Source of the DNA: Balanoglossus misakiensis
Lineage: Eukaryota; Hemichordata
Reading direction: 5' to 3'
NCBI GenBank assembly: GCA_040954595.2
Contig: CM082590.2
Location: forward strand, 10,726,001 to 10,790,000
Length of the DNA: 64,000 nt
The position numbers were made by a program, and so were the translations under genes. The notes below the pieces were generated by a model that saw nothing but the letters and a program-made list of their open reading frames with translations, was not told where the DNA came from and searched no databases. Below, one piece after another: positions 32,450 to 44,900 of the stretch; the stretch's first letter is position 1, and every line of letters starts with the position of its first letter.

Positions 32450-34600
32450 TTCAAAAACTGACCAGATTTTGAAAATTCGCAAAGTCGAAAAATCGTCGAT
32501 TTTTGAACATTTTCCTGAGCTATAACCCATGATTTTTATCAAAAAATGATCAGATTTTGAAAATTCGCAAAGTCAAAAAATCGTCGATTTTTGAACATTT
32601 TCCTGAGCTATAACCCATGTTTTTTTCAAAAAATGACCAAATTTTGAAAATTCGCAAAGTCGAAAAATCGTCGATTTTTGAACATTTTCCTGAGCTATAA
32701 CCCATGTTTTTTTTTAAAAAATGACCAAATTTTGAAAATTCGCAAAGTCGAAAAATCGTCGATTTTTGAACATTTTCCTGAGCTATAACCCATGGTTTTT
32801 TCAAAAAATGACCAAATTTTGAAAATTCGCAAAGTCGAAAAATCGTCGATTTTTGAACATTTTCCTGAGCTATAACCCATGGTTTTTTTCAAAAAATGAC
32901 CAGATTTTGAAAATTCGCAAAGTCGAAAAATCGTCGATTTTTGAACATTTTCCTGAGCTATAACCCATGGTTTTTTTTCAAAAAATGACCAAATTTTGAA
33001 AATTCGCAAAGTCGAAAAATCGTCGATTTTTGAACATTTTCCTGAGCTATAACCCATGGTTTTTTTCAAAAAATGACCAGATTTTGAAAATTCGCAAAGT
33101 CGAAAAATCGTCGATTTTTGAACATTTTCCTGAGCTATAACCCATGGTTTTTTCAAAAAATGACCAAATTTTGAAAATTCGCAAAGTCGAAAAATCGTCG
33201 ATTTTTGAACATTTTCCTGAGCTATAACCCATGGTTTTTTTCAAAAAATGACCAGATTTTGAAAATTCGCAAAGTCGAAAAATCGTCGATTTTTGAACAT
33301 TTTCCTGAGCTATAACCCATGGTAATTCGCAAAGTCGAAAATCGTCTATTTTTGAACATTTTCTGAGCTTTAACCCATGTTTTTTTTCAAAAAATGACCA
33401 AATTTGAAAATTCGCAAAGTCCAAAATCGTCGATTTTCATTGAGCTATACAATGCAGTTTCGAGCTATTAACCCATGTTTTTTTCAAAAAATGTCACAGA
33501 TTATTGAAATTCGCAAAGTCGAAAAATCGTCGACTTGTCGAAAAATCGTCGATTTTTGAACATTTTCCTGAGCTATAACCCATGTTTTTTTCAAAAAATG
33601 ACCAGATTTTGAAAATTCGCAAAGTCGAAAAATCGTCGATTTTTGAACATTTTCCTGAGCTATAACCCATGGTTTTTTTCAAAAAATGACCAGATTTTGA
33701 AAATTCGCAAAGTCGAAAAATCGTCGATTTTTGAACATTTTCCTGAGCTATAACCCATGGTTTTTTCAAAAAATGACCAAATTTTGAAAATTCGCAAAGT
33801 CGAAAAATCGTCGATTTTTGAACATTTTCCTGAGCTATAACCCATGGTTTTTTCAAAAAATGACCAAATTTTGAAAATTCGCAAAGTCGAAAAATCGTCG
33901 ATTTTTGAACATTTTCCTGAGCTATAACCCATGGTTTTTTCAAAAAATGACCAAATTTTGAAAATTCGCAAAGTCGAAAAATCGTCGATTTTTGAACATT
34001 TTCCTGAGCTATAACCCATGGTTTTTTTTCAAAAAATGACCAGATTTTGAAAATTCGCAAAGTCGAAAAATCGTCGATTTTTGAACATTTTCCTGAGCTA
34101 TAACCCATGGTTTTTTTCAAAAAATGACCAGATTTTGAAAATTCGCAAAGTCGAAAAATCGTCGATTTTTGAACATTTTCCTGAGCTATAACCCATGGTT
34201 TTTTTCAAAAACTGACCAGATTTTGAAAATTCGCAAAGTCGAAAAATCGTCGATTTTTGAACATTTTCCTGAGCTATAACCCATGATTTTTATCAAAAAA
34301 TGATCAGATTTTGAAAATTCGCAAAGTCAAAAAATCGTCGATTTTTGAACATTTTCCTGAGCTATAACCCATGGTTTTTTCAAAAAATGACCAAATTTTG
34401 AAAATTCGCAAAGTCGAAAAATCGTCGATTTTTGAACATTTTCCTGAGCTATAACCCATGTTTTTTTCAAAAAATGACCAAATTTTGAAAATTCGCAAAG
34501 TCGAAAAATCGTCGATTTTTGAACATTTTCCTGAGCTATAACCCATGTTTTTTTCAAAAAATGACCAAATTTTGAAAATTCGCAAAGTCGAAAAATCGTC
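32450..34600 (-). repeat. duplicated block inside the left arm, offset 1,754 bp
   Basis: Rare variants recur exactly 1,754 bp apart: TCAAAAACTGACC at 32451 and 34205; CATGATTTTTATC at 32529 and 34283; AGTCAAAAAATCG at about 32,571 and 34,325. This is 20 monomers, a higher-order repeat unit. The copies flank the degenerate patch at 33.3-33.5 kb. I did not map the outer limits exactly. Confidence 0.8.
33322..33545 (-). repeat. degenerate satellite patch
   Basis: About 2.5 units carry many small insertions and deletions (CATGGTAATTCGC, TTTTCTGAGCTTTAACC, TTTCATTGAGCTATACAATG, a doubled GTCGAAAAATCGTCGA) while neighbouring units are almost perfect. Either an old recombination scar or uncorrected sequence/assembly error. 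Confidence 0.85.
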
Positions 34601-37600
34601 GATTTTTGAACATTTTCCTGAGCTATAACCCATGTTTTTTTTTAAAAAATGACCAAATTTTGAAAATTCGCAAAGTCGAAAAATCGTCGATTTTTGAACA
34701 TTTTCCTGAGCTATAACCCATGGTTTTTTCAAAAAATGACCAAATTTTGAAAATTCGCAAAGTCGAAAAATCGTCGATTTTTGAACATTTTCCTGAGCTA
34801 TAACCCATGGTTTTTTTCAAAAAATGACCAGATTTTGAAAATTCGCAAAGTCGAAAAATCGTCGATTTTTGAACATTTTCCTGAGCTATAACCCATGGTT
34901 TTTTTCAAAAAATGACCAAATTTTGAAAATTCGCAAAGTCGAAAAATCGTCGATTTTTGAACATTTTCCTGAGCTATAACCCATGGTTTTTTTCAAAAAA
35001 TGACCAGATTTTGAAAATTCGCAAAGTCGAAAAATCGTCGATTTTTGAACATTTTCCTGAGCTATAACCCATGGTTTTTTCAAAAAATGACCAAATTTTG
35101 AAAATTCGCAAAGTCGAAAAATCGTCGATTTTTGAACATTTTCCTGAGCTATAACCCATGGTTTTTTTCAAAAAATGACCAGATTTTGAAAATTCGCAAA
35201 GTCGAAAAATCGTCGATTTTTGAACATTTTCCTGAGCTATAACCCATGGTTTTTTCAAAAAATGACCAAATTTTGAAAATTCGCAAAGTCGAAAAATCGT
35301 CGATTTTTGAACATTTTCCTGAGCTATAACCCATGGTTTTTTTCAAAAAATGACCAGATTTTGAAAATTCGCAAAGTCGAAAAATCGTCGATTTTTGAAC
35401 ATTTTCCTGAGCTATAACCCATGTTTTTTTTCAAAAAATGACCAGATTTTGAAAATTCGCAAAGTCGAAAAATCGTCGATTTTTGAACATTTTCCTGAGC
35501 TATAACCCATGTTTTTTTCAAAAAATGACCAGATTTTGAAAATTCGCAAAGTCGAAAAATCGTCGATTTTTGAACATTTTCCTGAGCTATAACCCATGGT
35601 TTTTTTCAAAAAATGACCAGATTTTGAAAATTCGCAAAGTCGAAAAATCGTCGATTTTTGAACATTTTCCTGAGCTATAACCCATGGTTTTTTTCAAAAA
35701 ATGACCAGATTTTGAAAATTCGCAAAGTCGAAAAATCGTCGATTTTTGAACATTTTCCTGAGCTATAACCCATGGTTTTTTCAAAAAATGACCAAATTTT
35801 GAAAATTTGCAAAGTCGAAAAATCGTCGATTTTTGAACATTTTCCTGAGCTATAACCCATGGTTTTTTTCAAAAAATGACCAAATTTTGAAAATTCGCAA
35901 AGTCGAAAAATCGTCGATTTTTGAACATTTTCCTGAGCTATAACCCATGGTTTTTTCAAAAAATGACCAAATTTTGAAAATTCGCAAAGTCGAAAAATCG
36001 TCGATTTTTGAACATTTTCCTGAGCTATAACCCATGGTTTTTTCAAAAAATGACCAAATTTTGAAAATTCGCAAAGTCGAAAAATCGTCGATTTTTGAAC
36101 ATTTTCCTGAGCTATAACCCATGGTTTTTTCAAAAAATGACCAAATTTTGAAAATTCACAAAGTCGAAAAATCGTCGATTTTTGAACATTTTCCTGAGCT
36201 ATAACCCATGGTTTTTTTCAAAAAATGACCAGATTTTGAAAATTCGCAAAGTCGAAAAATCGTCGATTTTTGAACATTTTCCTGAGCTATAACCCATGGT
36301 TTTTTCAAAAAATGACCAGATTTTGAAAATTCGCAAAGTCGAAAAATCGTCGATTTTTGAACATTTTCCTGAGCTATAACCCATGGTTTTTTCAAAAAAT
36401 GACCAAATTTTGAAAATTCGCAAAGTCGAAAAATCGTCGATTTTTGAACATTTTCCTGAGCTATAACCCATGGTTTTTTCAAAAAATGACCAAATTTTGA
36501 AAATTCGCAAAGTCGAAAAATCGTCGATTTTTGAACATTTTCCTGAGCTATAACCCATGGTTTTTTCAAAAAATGACCAAATTTTGAAAATTCGCAAAGT
36601 CGAAAAATCGTCGATTTTTGAACATTTTCCTGAGCTATAACCCATGGTTTTTTTTCAAAAAATGACCAAATTTTGAAAATTCGCAAAGTCGAAAAATCGT
36701 CGATTTTTGAACATTTTCCTGAGCTATAACCCATGGTTTTTTTCAAAAAATGACCAAATTTTGAAAATTCGCAAAGTCGAAAAATCGTCGATTTTTGAAC
36801 ATTTTCCTGAGCTATAACCCATGTTTTTTTTCAAAAAATGACCAGATTTTGAAAATTCGCAAAGTCGAAAAATCGTCGATTTTTGAACATTTTCCTGAGC
36901 TATAACCCATGGTTTTTTCAAAAAATGACCAAATTTTGAAAATTCGCAAAGTCGAAAAATCGTCGATTTTTGAACATTTTCCTGAGCTATAACCCATGGT
37001 TTTTTCAAAAAATGACCAAATTTTGAAAATTCGCAAAGTCGAAAAATCGTCGATTTTTGAACATTTTCCTGAGCTATAACCCATGGTTTTTTCAAAAAAT
37101 GACCAAATTTTGAAAATTCGCAAAGTCGAAAAATCGTCGATTTTTGAACATTTTCCTGAGCTATAACCCATGGTTTTTTTCAAAAAATGACCAGATTTGG
37201 AAAATTCGCAAAGTCGAAAAATCGTCGATTTTTGAACATTTTCCTGAGCTATAACCCATGGTTTTTTTCAAAAAATGACCAGATTTTGAAAATTCGCAAA
37301 GTCGAAAAATCGTCGATTTTTGAACATTTTCCTGAGCTATAACCCATGGTTTTTTCAAAAAATGACCAAATTTTGAAAATTCGCAAAGTCGAAAAATCGT
37401 CGATTTTTGAACATTTTCCTGAGCTATAACCCATGGTTTTTTTCAAAAAATGACCAAATTTTGAAAATTCGCAAAGTCGAAAAATCGTCGATTTTTGAAC
37501 ATTTTCCTGAGCTATAACCCATGGTTTTTTTCAAAAAATGACCAAATTTTGAAAATTCGCAAAGTCGAAAAATCGTCGATTTTTGAACATTTTCCTGAGC

Positions 37601-40600
37601 TATAACCCATGGTTTTTTCAAAAAATGACCAAATTTTGAAAATTCGCAAAGTCGAAAAATCGTCGATTTTTGAACATTTTCCTGAGCTATAACCCATGGT
37701 TTTTTCAAAAAATGACCAAATTTTGAAAATTCGCAAAGTCGAAAAATCGTCGATTATTGAACATTTTCCTGAGCTATAACCCATGGTTTTTTCAAAAAAT
37801 GACCAAATTTTGAAAATTCGCAAAGTCGAAAAATCGTCGATTTTTGAACATTTTCCTGAGCTATAACCCATGGTTTTTTTCAAAAAATGACCAAATTTTG
37901 AAAATTCGCAAAGTCGAAAAATCGTCGATTTTTGAACATTTTCCTGAGCTATAACCCATGGTTTTTTCAAAAAATGACCAAATTTTGAAAATTCGCAAAG
38001 TCGAAAAATCGTCGATTTTTGAACATTTTCCTGAGCTATAACCCATGGTTTTTTCAAAAAATGACCAAATTTTGAAAATTCGCAAAGTCGAAAAATCGTC
38101 GATTTTTGAACATTTTCCTGAGCTATAACCCATGGTTTTTTTCAAAAAATGACCAAATTTTGAAAATTCGCAAAGTCGAAAAATCGTCGATTTTTGAACA
38201 TTTTCCTGAGCTATAACCCATGGTTTTTTTCAAAAAATGACCAGATTTTGAAAATTCGCAAAGTCGAAAAATCGTCGATTTTTGAACATTTTCCTGAGCT
38301 ATAACCCATGGTTTTTTCAAAAAATGACCAAATTTTGAAAATTCGCAAAGTCGAAAAATCGTCGATTTTTGAACATTTTCCTGAGCAATAACCCATGGTT
38401 TTTTTCAAAAAATCACCAGATTTTGAAAATTCGAAAAGTCGAAAAATCGTCGATTTTTGAACATTTTCCTGAGCTATAACCCATGGTTTTTTCAAAAAAT
38501 GACCAAATTTTGAAAATTCGCAAAGTCGAAAAATCGTCGATTTTTGAACATTTTCCTGAGCTATAACCCATGGTTTTTTTAAAAAATGACCAAATTTTGA
38601 AAATTCGCAAAGTCGAAAAATCGTCGATTTTTGAACATTTTCCTGAGCTATAACCCATGGTTTTTTTCAAAAAATGACCAGATTTTGAAAATTCGCAAAG
38701 TCGAAAAATCGTCGATTTTTGAACATTTTCCTGAGCTATAACCCATGGTTTTTTTCAAAAAATCACCAGATTTTGAAAATTCGCAAAGTCGAAAAATCGT
38801 CGATTTTTGAACATTTTCCTGAGCTATAACCCATGGTTTTTTTCAAAAAATGACCAGATTTTGAAAATTCGCAAAGTCGAAAAATCGTCGATTTTTGAAC
38901 ATTTTCCTGAGCTATAACCCATGGTTTTTTTCAAAAAATGACCAGATTTTGAAAATTCGCAAAGTCGAAAAATCGTCGATTTTTGAACATTTTCCTGAGC
39001 TATAACCCATGGTTTTTTTCAAAAAATGACCAAATTTTGAAAATTCGCAAAGTCGAAAAATCGTCGATTTTTGAACATTTTCCTGAGCTATAACCCATGT
39101 TTTTTTTCAAAAAATGACCAGATTTTGAAAATTCGCAAAGTCGAAAAATCGTCGATTTTTGAACATTTTCCTGAGCTATAACCCATGGTTTTTTCAGAAA
39201 AAGACCAAATTTTGAAAATTCGCAAAGTCGAAAAATCGTCGATTTTTGAACATTTTCCTGAGCTATAACCCATGGTTTTTTTCAAAAAATGACCAAATTT
39301 TGAAAATTCGCAAAGTCGAAAAATCGTCGATTTTTGAACATTTTCCTGAGCTATAACCCATGGTTTTTTTAAAAAAATGACCAGATTTTGAAAATTCGCA
39401 AAGTCGAAAAATCGTCGATTTTTGAACATTTTCCTGAGCTATAACCCATGGTTTTTTTCAAAAAATGACCAGATTTTGAAAATTCGCAAAGTCGAAAAAT
39501 CGTCGATTTTTGAACATTTTCCTGAGCTATAACCCATGGTTTTTTCAAAAAATGACCAAATTTTGAAAATTCGCAAAGTCGAAAAATCGTCGATTTTTGA
39601 ACATTTTCCTGAGCTATAACCCATGGTTTTTTTCAAAAAATGACCAAATTTTGAAAATTCGCAAAGTCGAAAAATCGTCGATTTTTGAACATTTTCCTGA
39701 GCTATAACCCATGTTTTTTTTCAAAAAATGACCAGATTTTGAAAATTCGCAAAGTCGAAAAATCGTCGATTTTTGAACATTTTCCTGAGCTATAACCCAT
39801 GGTTTTTTCAAAAAAAGACCAAATTTTGAAAATTCGCAAAGTCGAAAAATCGTCGATTTTTGAACATTTTCCTGAGCTATAACCCATGGTTTTTTTCAAA
39901 AAATGACCAGATTTTAAAAATTCGCAAAGTCGAAAAATCGTCGACTTTTGAACATTTTCCTGAGCTATAACCCATGGTTTTTTCAAAAAATGACCAAATT
40001 TTGAAAATACGCAAAGTCGAAAAATCGTCGATTTTTGAACATTTTCCTGAGCTATAACCCATGTTTTTTTTTCAAAAAATGACCAAATTTTGAAAATTCG
40101 CAAAGTCGAAAAATCGTCGATTTTTGAACATTTTCCTGAGCTATAACCCATGGTTTTTTTCAAAAAATGACCAAATTTTGAAAATTCGCAAAGTCGAAAA
40201 ATCGTCGATTTTTGAACATTTTCCTGAGCTATAACCCATGGTTTTTTCAAAAAATGACCAAATTTTGAAAATTCGCAAAGTCGAAAAATCGTCGATTTTT
40301 GAACATTTTCCTGAGCTATAACCCATGGTTTTTTTCAAAAAATGACCAAATTTTGAAAATTCGCAAAGTCGAAAAATCGTCGATTTTTGAACATTTTCCT
40401 GAGCTATAACCCATGGTTTTTTTCAAAAAATGACCAAATTTTGAAAATTCGCAAAGTCGAAAAATCGTCGATTTTTGAACATTTTCCTGAGCTATAACCC
40501 ATGGTTTTTTTCAAAAAATGACCAAATTTTGAAAATTCGCAAAGTCGAAAAATCGTCGATTTTTGAACATTTTCCTGTGCTATAACCCATGTTTTTTTTC

Positions 40601-41949
40601 AAAAAATGACCAGATTTTGAAAATTCGCAAAGTCGAAAAATCGTCGATTTTTGAACATATTCCTGAGCTATAACCCATGGTTTTTTCAAAAAATGACCAA
40701 ATTTTGAAAATTCGCAAAGTCGAAAAATCGTCGATTTTTGAACATTTTCCTGAGCTATAACCCATGGTTTTTTTCAAAAAATGACCAGATTTTGAAAATT
40801 CGCAAAGTCGAAAAATCGTCGATTTTTGAACATTTTCCTGAGCTATAACCCATGGTTTTTTTTCAAAAAATGACCAAATTTTGAAAATTCGCAAGGTCGA
40901 AAAACCGTCGATTTTTGAACATTTTCCTGAGCTATAACCCATGGTTTTTTCAAAAAATGACCAAATTTTGAAAATTCGCAAAGTCGAAAAATCGTCGATT
41001 TTTGAACATTTTCCTGAGCTATAACCCATGGTTTTTTCAAAAAATGACCAAATTTTGAAAATTCGCAAAGTCGAAAAATCGTCGATTTTTGAACATTTTC
41101 CTGAGCTATAACCCATGGTTTTTTCAAAAAATGACCAAATTTTGAAAATTCGCAAAGTCGAAAAATCGTCGATTTTTGAACATTTTCCTGAGCTATAACC
41201 CATGGTTTTTTTCAAAAAATGACCAAATTTTGAAAATTCGCAAAGTCGAAAAATCGTCGATTTTTGAACATTTTCCTGAGCTATAACCCATGGTTTTTTT
41301 CAAAAAATGACCAGATTTTGAAAATTCGCAAAGTCGAAAAATCGTCGATTTTTGAACATTTTCCTGAGCTATAACCCATGGTTTTTTCAAAAAATGACCA
41401 GATTTTGAAAATTCGCAAAGTCGAAAAATCGTCGATTTTTGAACATTTTCCTGAGCTATAACCCATTGTTTTTTTCAAAAAATGACCAGATTTTGAAAAT
41501 TCGCAAAGTCGAAAAATCGTCGATTTTTGGACATTTTCCTGAGCTATAACCCATGGTTTTTTTCAAAAAATGACCACATTTTGAAAATTCGCAAAGTCGA
41601 AAAATCGTCGATTTTTGAACATTTTCCTGAGCTATAACCCATGTTTTTTTTCAAAAAATGACCAGATTTTGAAAATTCGCAAAGTCGAAAAATCGTCGAT
41701 TTTTGAACATTTTCCTGAGCTATAACCCATGGTTTTTTTCAAAAAAAGACCAAATTTTGAAAATTCGCAAAGTCGAAAAATCGTCGATTTTTGAACATTT
41801 TCCTGAGCTATAACCCATGGTTTTTTTCAAAAAATGACCAAATTTTGAAAATTCGCAAAGTCGAAAAATCGTCGATTTTTGAACATTTTCCTGAGCTATA
41901 ACCCATGGTTTTTTTCAAAAAATGACCAAATTTTGAAAATTCGCAAAGG

Positions 41950-41963
41950 CGAAAAATTTTTCG
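41950..41963. repeat. head-to-head switch point of the satellite, 14-bp palindrome
   Basis: CGAAAAATTTTTCG marks the place where unit orientation flips; the centre is between 41956 and 41957. To the left the unit reads GCAAAGGCGAAAAA, to the right TTTTTCGACGATTTTTCG. Confidence 0.97.
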
Positions 41964-44900
41964 ACGATTTTTCGACTTTGCGAATTTTCAAAATCTGGTC
42001 ATTTTTTAAAAAACCATGGGTTATAGCTCAGGAAAATGTTCAAAAATCGACGATTTTTCGACTTTGCGAATTTTCAAAATCTGGTCATTTTTTGAAAAAA
42101 ACCATGGGTTATAGCTCAGGAAAATGTTCAAAAATCGACGATTTTTCGACTTTGCGAATTTTCAAAATCTGGTCATTTTTTAAAAAACCATGGGTTATAG
42201 CTCAGGAAAATGTTCAAAAATCGACGATTTTTCGACTTTGCGAATTTTCAAAATTTGGTCATTTTTTAAAAAAACCATGGGTTATAGCTCAGGAAAATGT
42301 TCAAAAATCGACGATTTTTCGACTTTGCGAATTTTCAAAATCTGGTCATTTTTTGAAAAAAACCATGGGTTATAGCTCAGGAAAATGTTCAAAAATCGAC
42401 GATTTTTCGACTTTGCGAATTTTCAAAATCTGGTCATTTTTTGAAAAAACCATGGGTTATAGCTCAGGAAAATGTTCAAAAATCGACGATTTTTCGACTT
42501 TGCGAATTTTCAAAATTTGGTCATTTTTTGAAAAAAAACCATGGGTTATAGCTCAGGAAAATGTTCAAAAATCGACGATTTTTCGACTTTGCGAATTTTC
42601 AAAATTTGGTCATTTTTTGAAAAAAAACATGGGTTATAGCTCAGGAAAATGTTCAAAAATCGACGATTTTTCGACTTTGCGAATTTTCAAAATTTGGTCA
42701 TTTTTTGAAAAAAAACATTGGTTATAGCTCAGGAAAATGTTCAAAAATCGACGATTTTTCGACTTTGCGAATTTTCAAAATCTGGTCATTTTTTGAAAAA
42801 AAACATGGGTTATAGCTCAGGAAAATGTTCAAAAATCGACGATTTTTCGACTTTGCGAATTTTCAAAATCTGGTCATTTTTTGAAAAAAACCATGGGTTA
42901 TAGCTCAGGAAAATGTTCAAAAATCGACGATTTTTCGACTTTGCGAATTTTCAAAATCTGGTCATTTTTTGAAAAAACCATGGGTTATAGCTCAGGAAAA
43001 TGTTCAAAAATCGACGATTTTTCGACTTTGCGAATTTTCAAAATTTGGTCATTTTTTGAAAAAAAACCATGGGTTATAGCTCAGGAAAATGTTCAAAAAT
43101 CGACGATTTTTCGACTTTGCGAATTTTCAAAATTTGGTCATTTTTTGAAAAAAAACATGGGTTATAGCTCAGGAAAATGTTCAAAAATCGACGATTTTTC
43201 GACTTTGCGAATTTTCAAAATTTGGTCATTTTTTGAAAAAAAACATTGGTTATAGCTCAGGAAAATGTTCAAAAATCGACGATTTTTCGACTTTGCGAAT
43301 TTTCAAAATCTGGTCATTTTTTGAAAAAAAACATGGGTTATAGCTCAGGAAAATGTTCAAAAATCGACGATTTTTCGACTTTGCGAATTTTCAAAATTTG
43401 GTCATTTTTTGAAAAAACCATGGGTTATAGCTCAGGAAAATGTTCAAAAATCGACGATTTTTCGACTTTGCGAATTTTCAAAATTTGGTCATTTTTTGAA
43501 AAAACCATGGGTTATAGCTCAGGAAAATGTTCAAAAATCGACGATTTTTCGACTTTGCGAATTTTCAAAATTTGGTCATTTTTTGAAAAAAAACATGGGT
43601 TATAGCTCAGGAAAATGTTCAAAAATCGACGATTTTTCGTCTTTGCGAATTTTCAAAATTTGGTCATTTTTTGAAAAAACCATGGGTTATAGCTCAGGAA
43701 AATGTTCAAAAATCGACGATTTTTCGACTTTGCGAATTTTCAAAATCTGGTCATTTTTTGAAAAAAACCATGGGTTATAGCTCAGGAAAATGTTCAAAAA
43801 TCGACGATTTTTCGACTTTGCGAATTTTCAAAATTTGGTCATTTTTTGAAAAAAACCATGGGATATAGCTCAGGAAAATGTTCAAAAATCGACGATTTTT
43901 CGAATTTGCGAATTTTCAAAATTTGGCCATTTTTTGAAAAAAACCATGGGTTATAGCTCAGGAAAATGTTCAAAAATCGACGATTTTTCGACTTTGCGAA
44001 TTTTCAAAATTTGGTCATTTTTTGAAAAAAACCATGGGTTATAGCTCAGGAAAATGTTCAAAAATCGACGATTTTTCGACTTTGCGAATTTTCAAAATTT
44101 GGTCATTTTTTGAAAAAAACCATGGGTTATAGCTCAGGAAAATGTTCAAAAATCGACGATTTTTCGACTTTGCGAATTTTCAAAATTTGGTCATTTTTTG
44201 AAAAAAAACATGGGTTATAGCTCAGGAAAATGTTCAAAAATCGACGATTTTTCGACTTTGCGAATTTTCAAAATTTGGTCATTTTTTGAAAAAACCATGG
44301 GTTATAGCTCAGGAAAATGTTCAAAAATCGACGATTTTTCGACTTTTCGAATTTTCAAAATTTGGTCATTTTTTGAAAAAAACCATGGGTTATAGCTCAG
44401 GAAAATGTTCAAAAATCGACGATTTTTCGAATTTGCGAATTTTCAAAATTTGGCCATTTTTTGAAAAAAACCATGGGTTATAGCTCAGGAAAATGTTCAA
44501 AAATCGACGATTTTTCGACTTTGCGAATTTTCAAAATTTGGTCATTTTTTGAAAAAACCATGGGTTATAGCTCAGGAAAATGTTCAAAAATCGACGATTT
44601 TTCGACTTTGCGAATTTTCAAAATTTGGTCATTTTTTGAAAAAAACCATGGGTTATAGCTCAGGAAAATGTTCAAAAATCGACGATTTTTCGACTTTGCG
44701 AATTTTCAAAATTTGGTCATTTTTTGAAAAAACCATGGGTTATAGCTCAGGAAAATGTTCAAAAATCGACGATTTTTCGACTTTGCGAATTTTCAAAATC
44801 TGGTCATTTTTTGAAAAAAACCATGGGTTATAGCTCAGGAAAATGTTCAAAAATCGACGATTTTTCGACTTTGCGAATTTTCAAAATTTGGTCATTTTTT

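Larger units (their letters stand above)
28212..41956 (-). repeat. 87-88 bp satellite array, left arm (about 157 units)
   Basis: Tandem units of 87 or 88 bp, nearly identical, orientation opposite to the right arm. On the minus strand each unit contains GGTTATAGCTCAGGAAAATG, the palindrome AAAAATCGACGATTTTT, GACTTTGCGAATTTTC and a final GAAAAAACCATG. Length changes lie almost entirely in the A-run before CCATG. Edge-type units with TTTTTATC and GATCAG occur at about 28.24, 28.41 and 28.76 kb, and again at 32.53 and 34.28 kb. The first recognisable unit begins in GATTTTCTTGAGCTATAACC. Confidence 0.98.
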
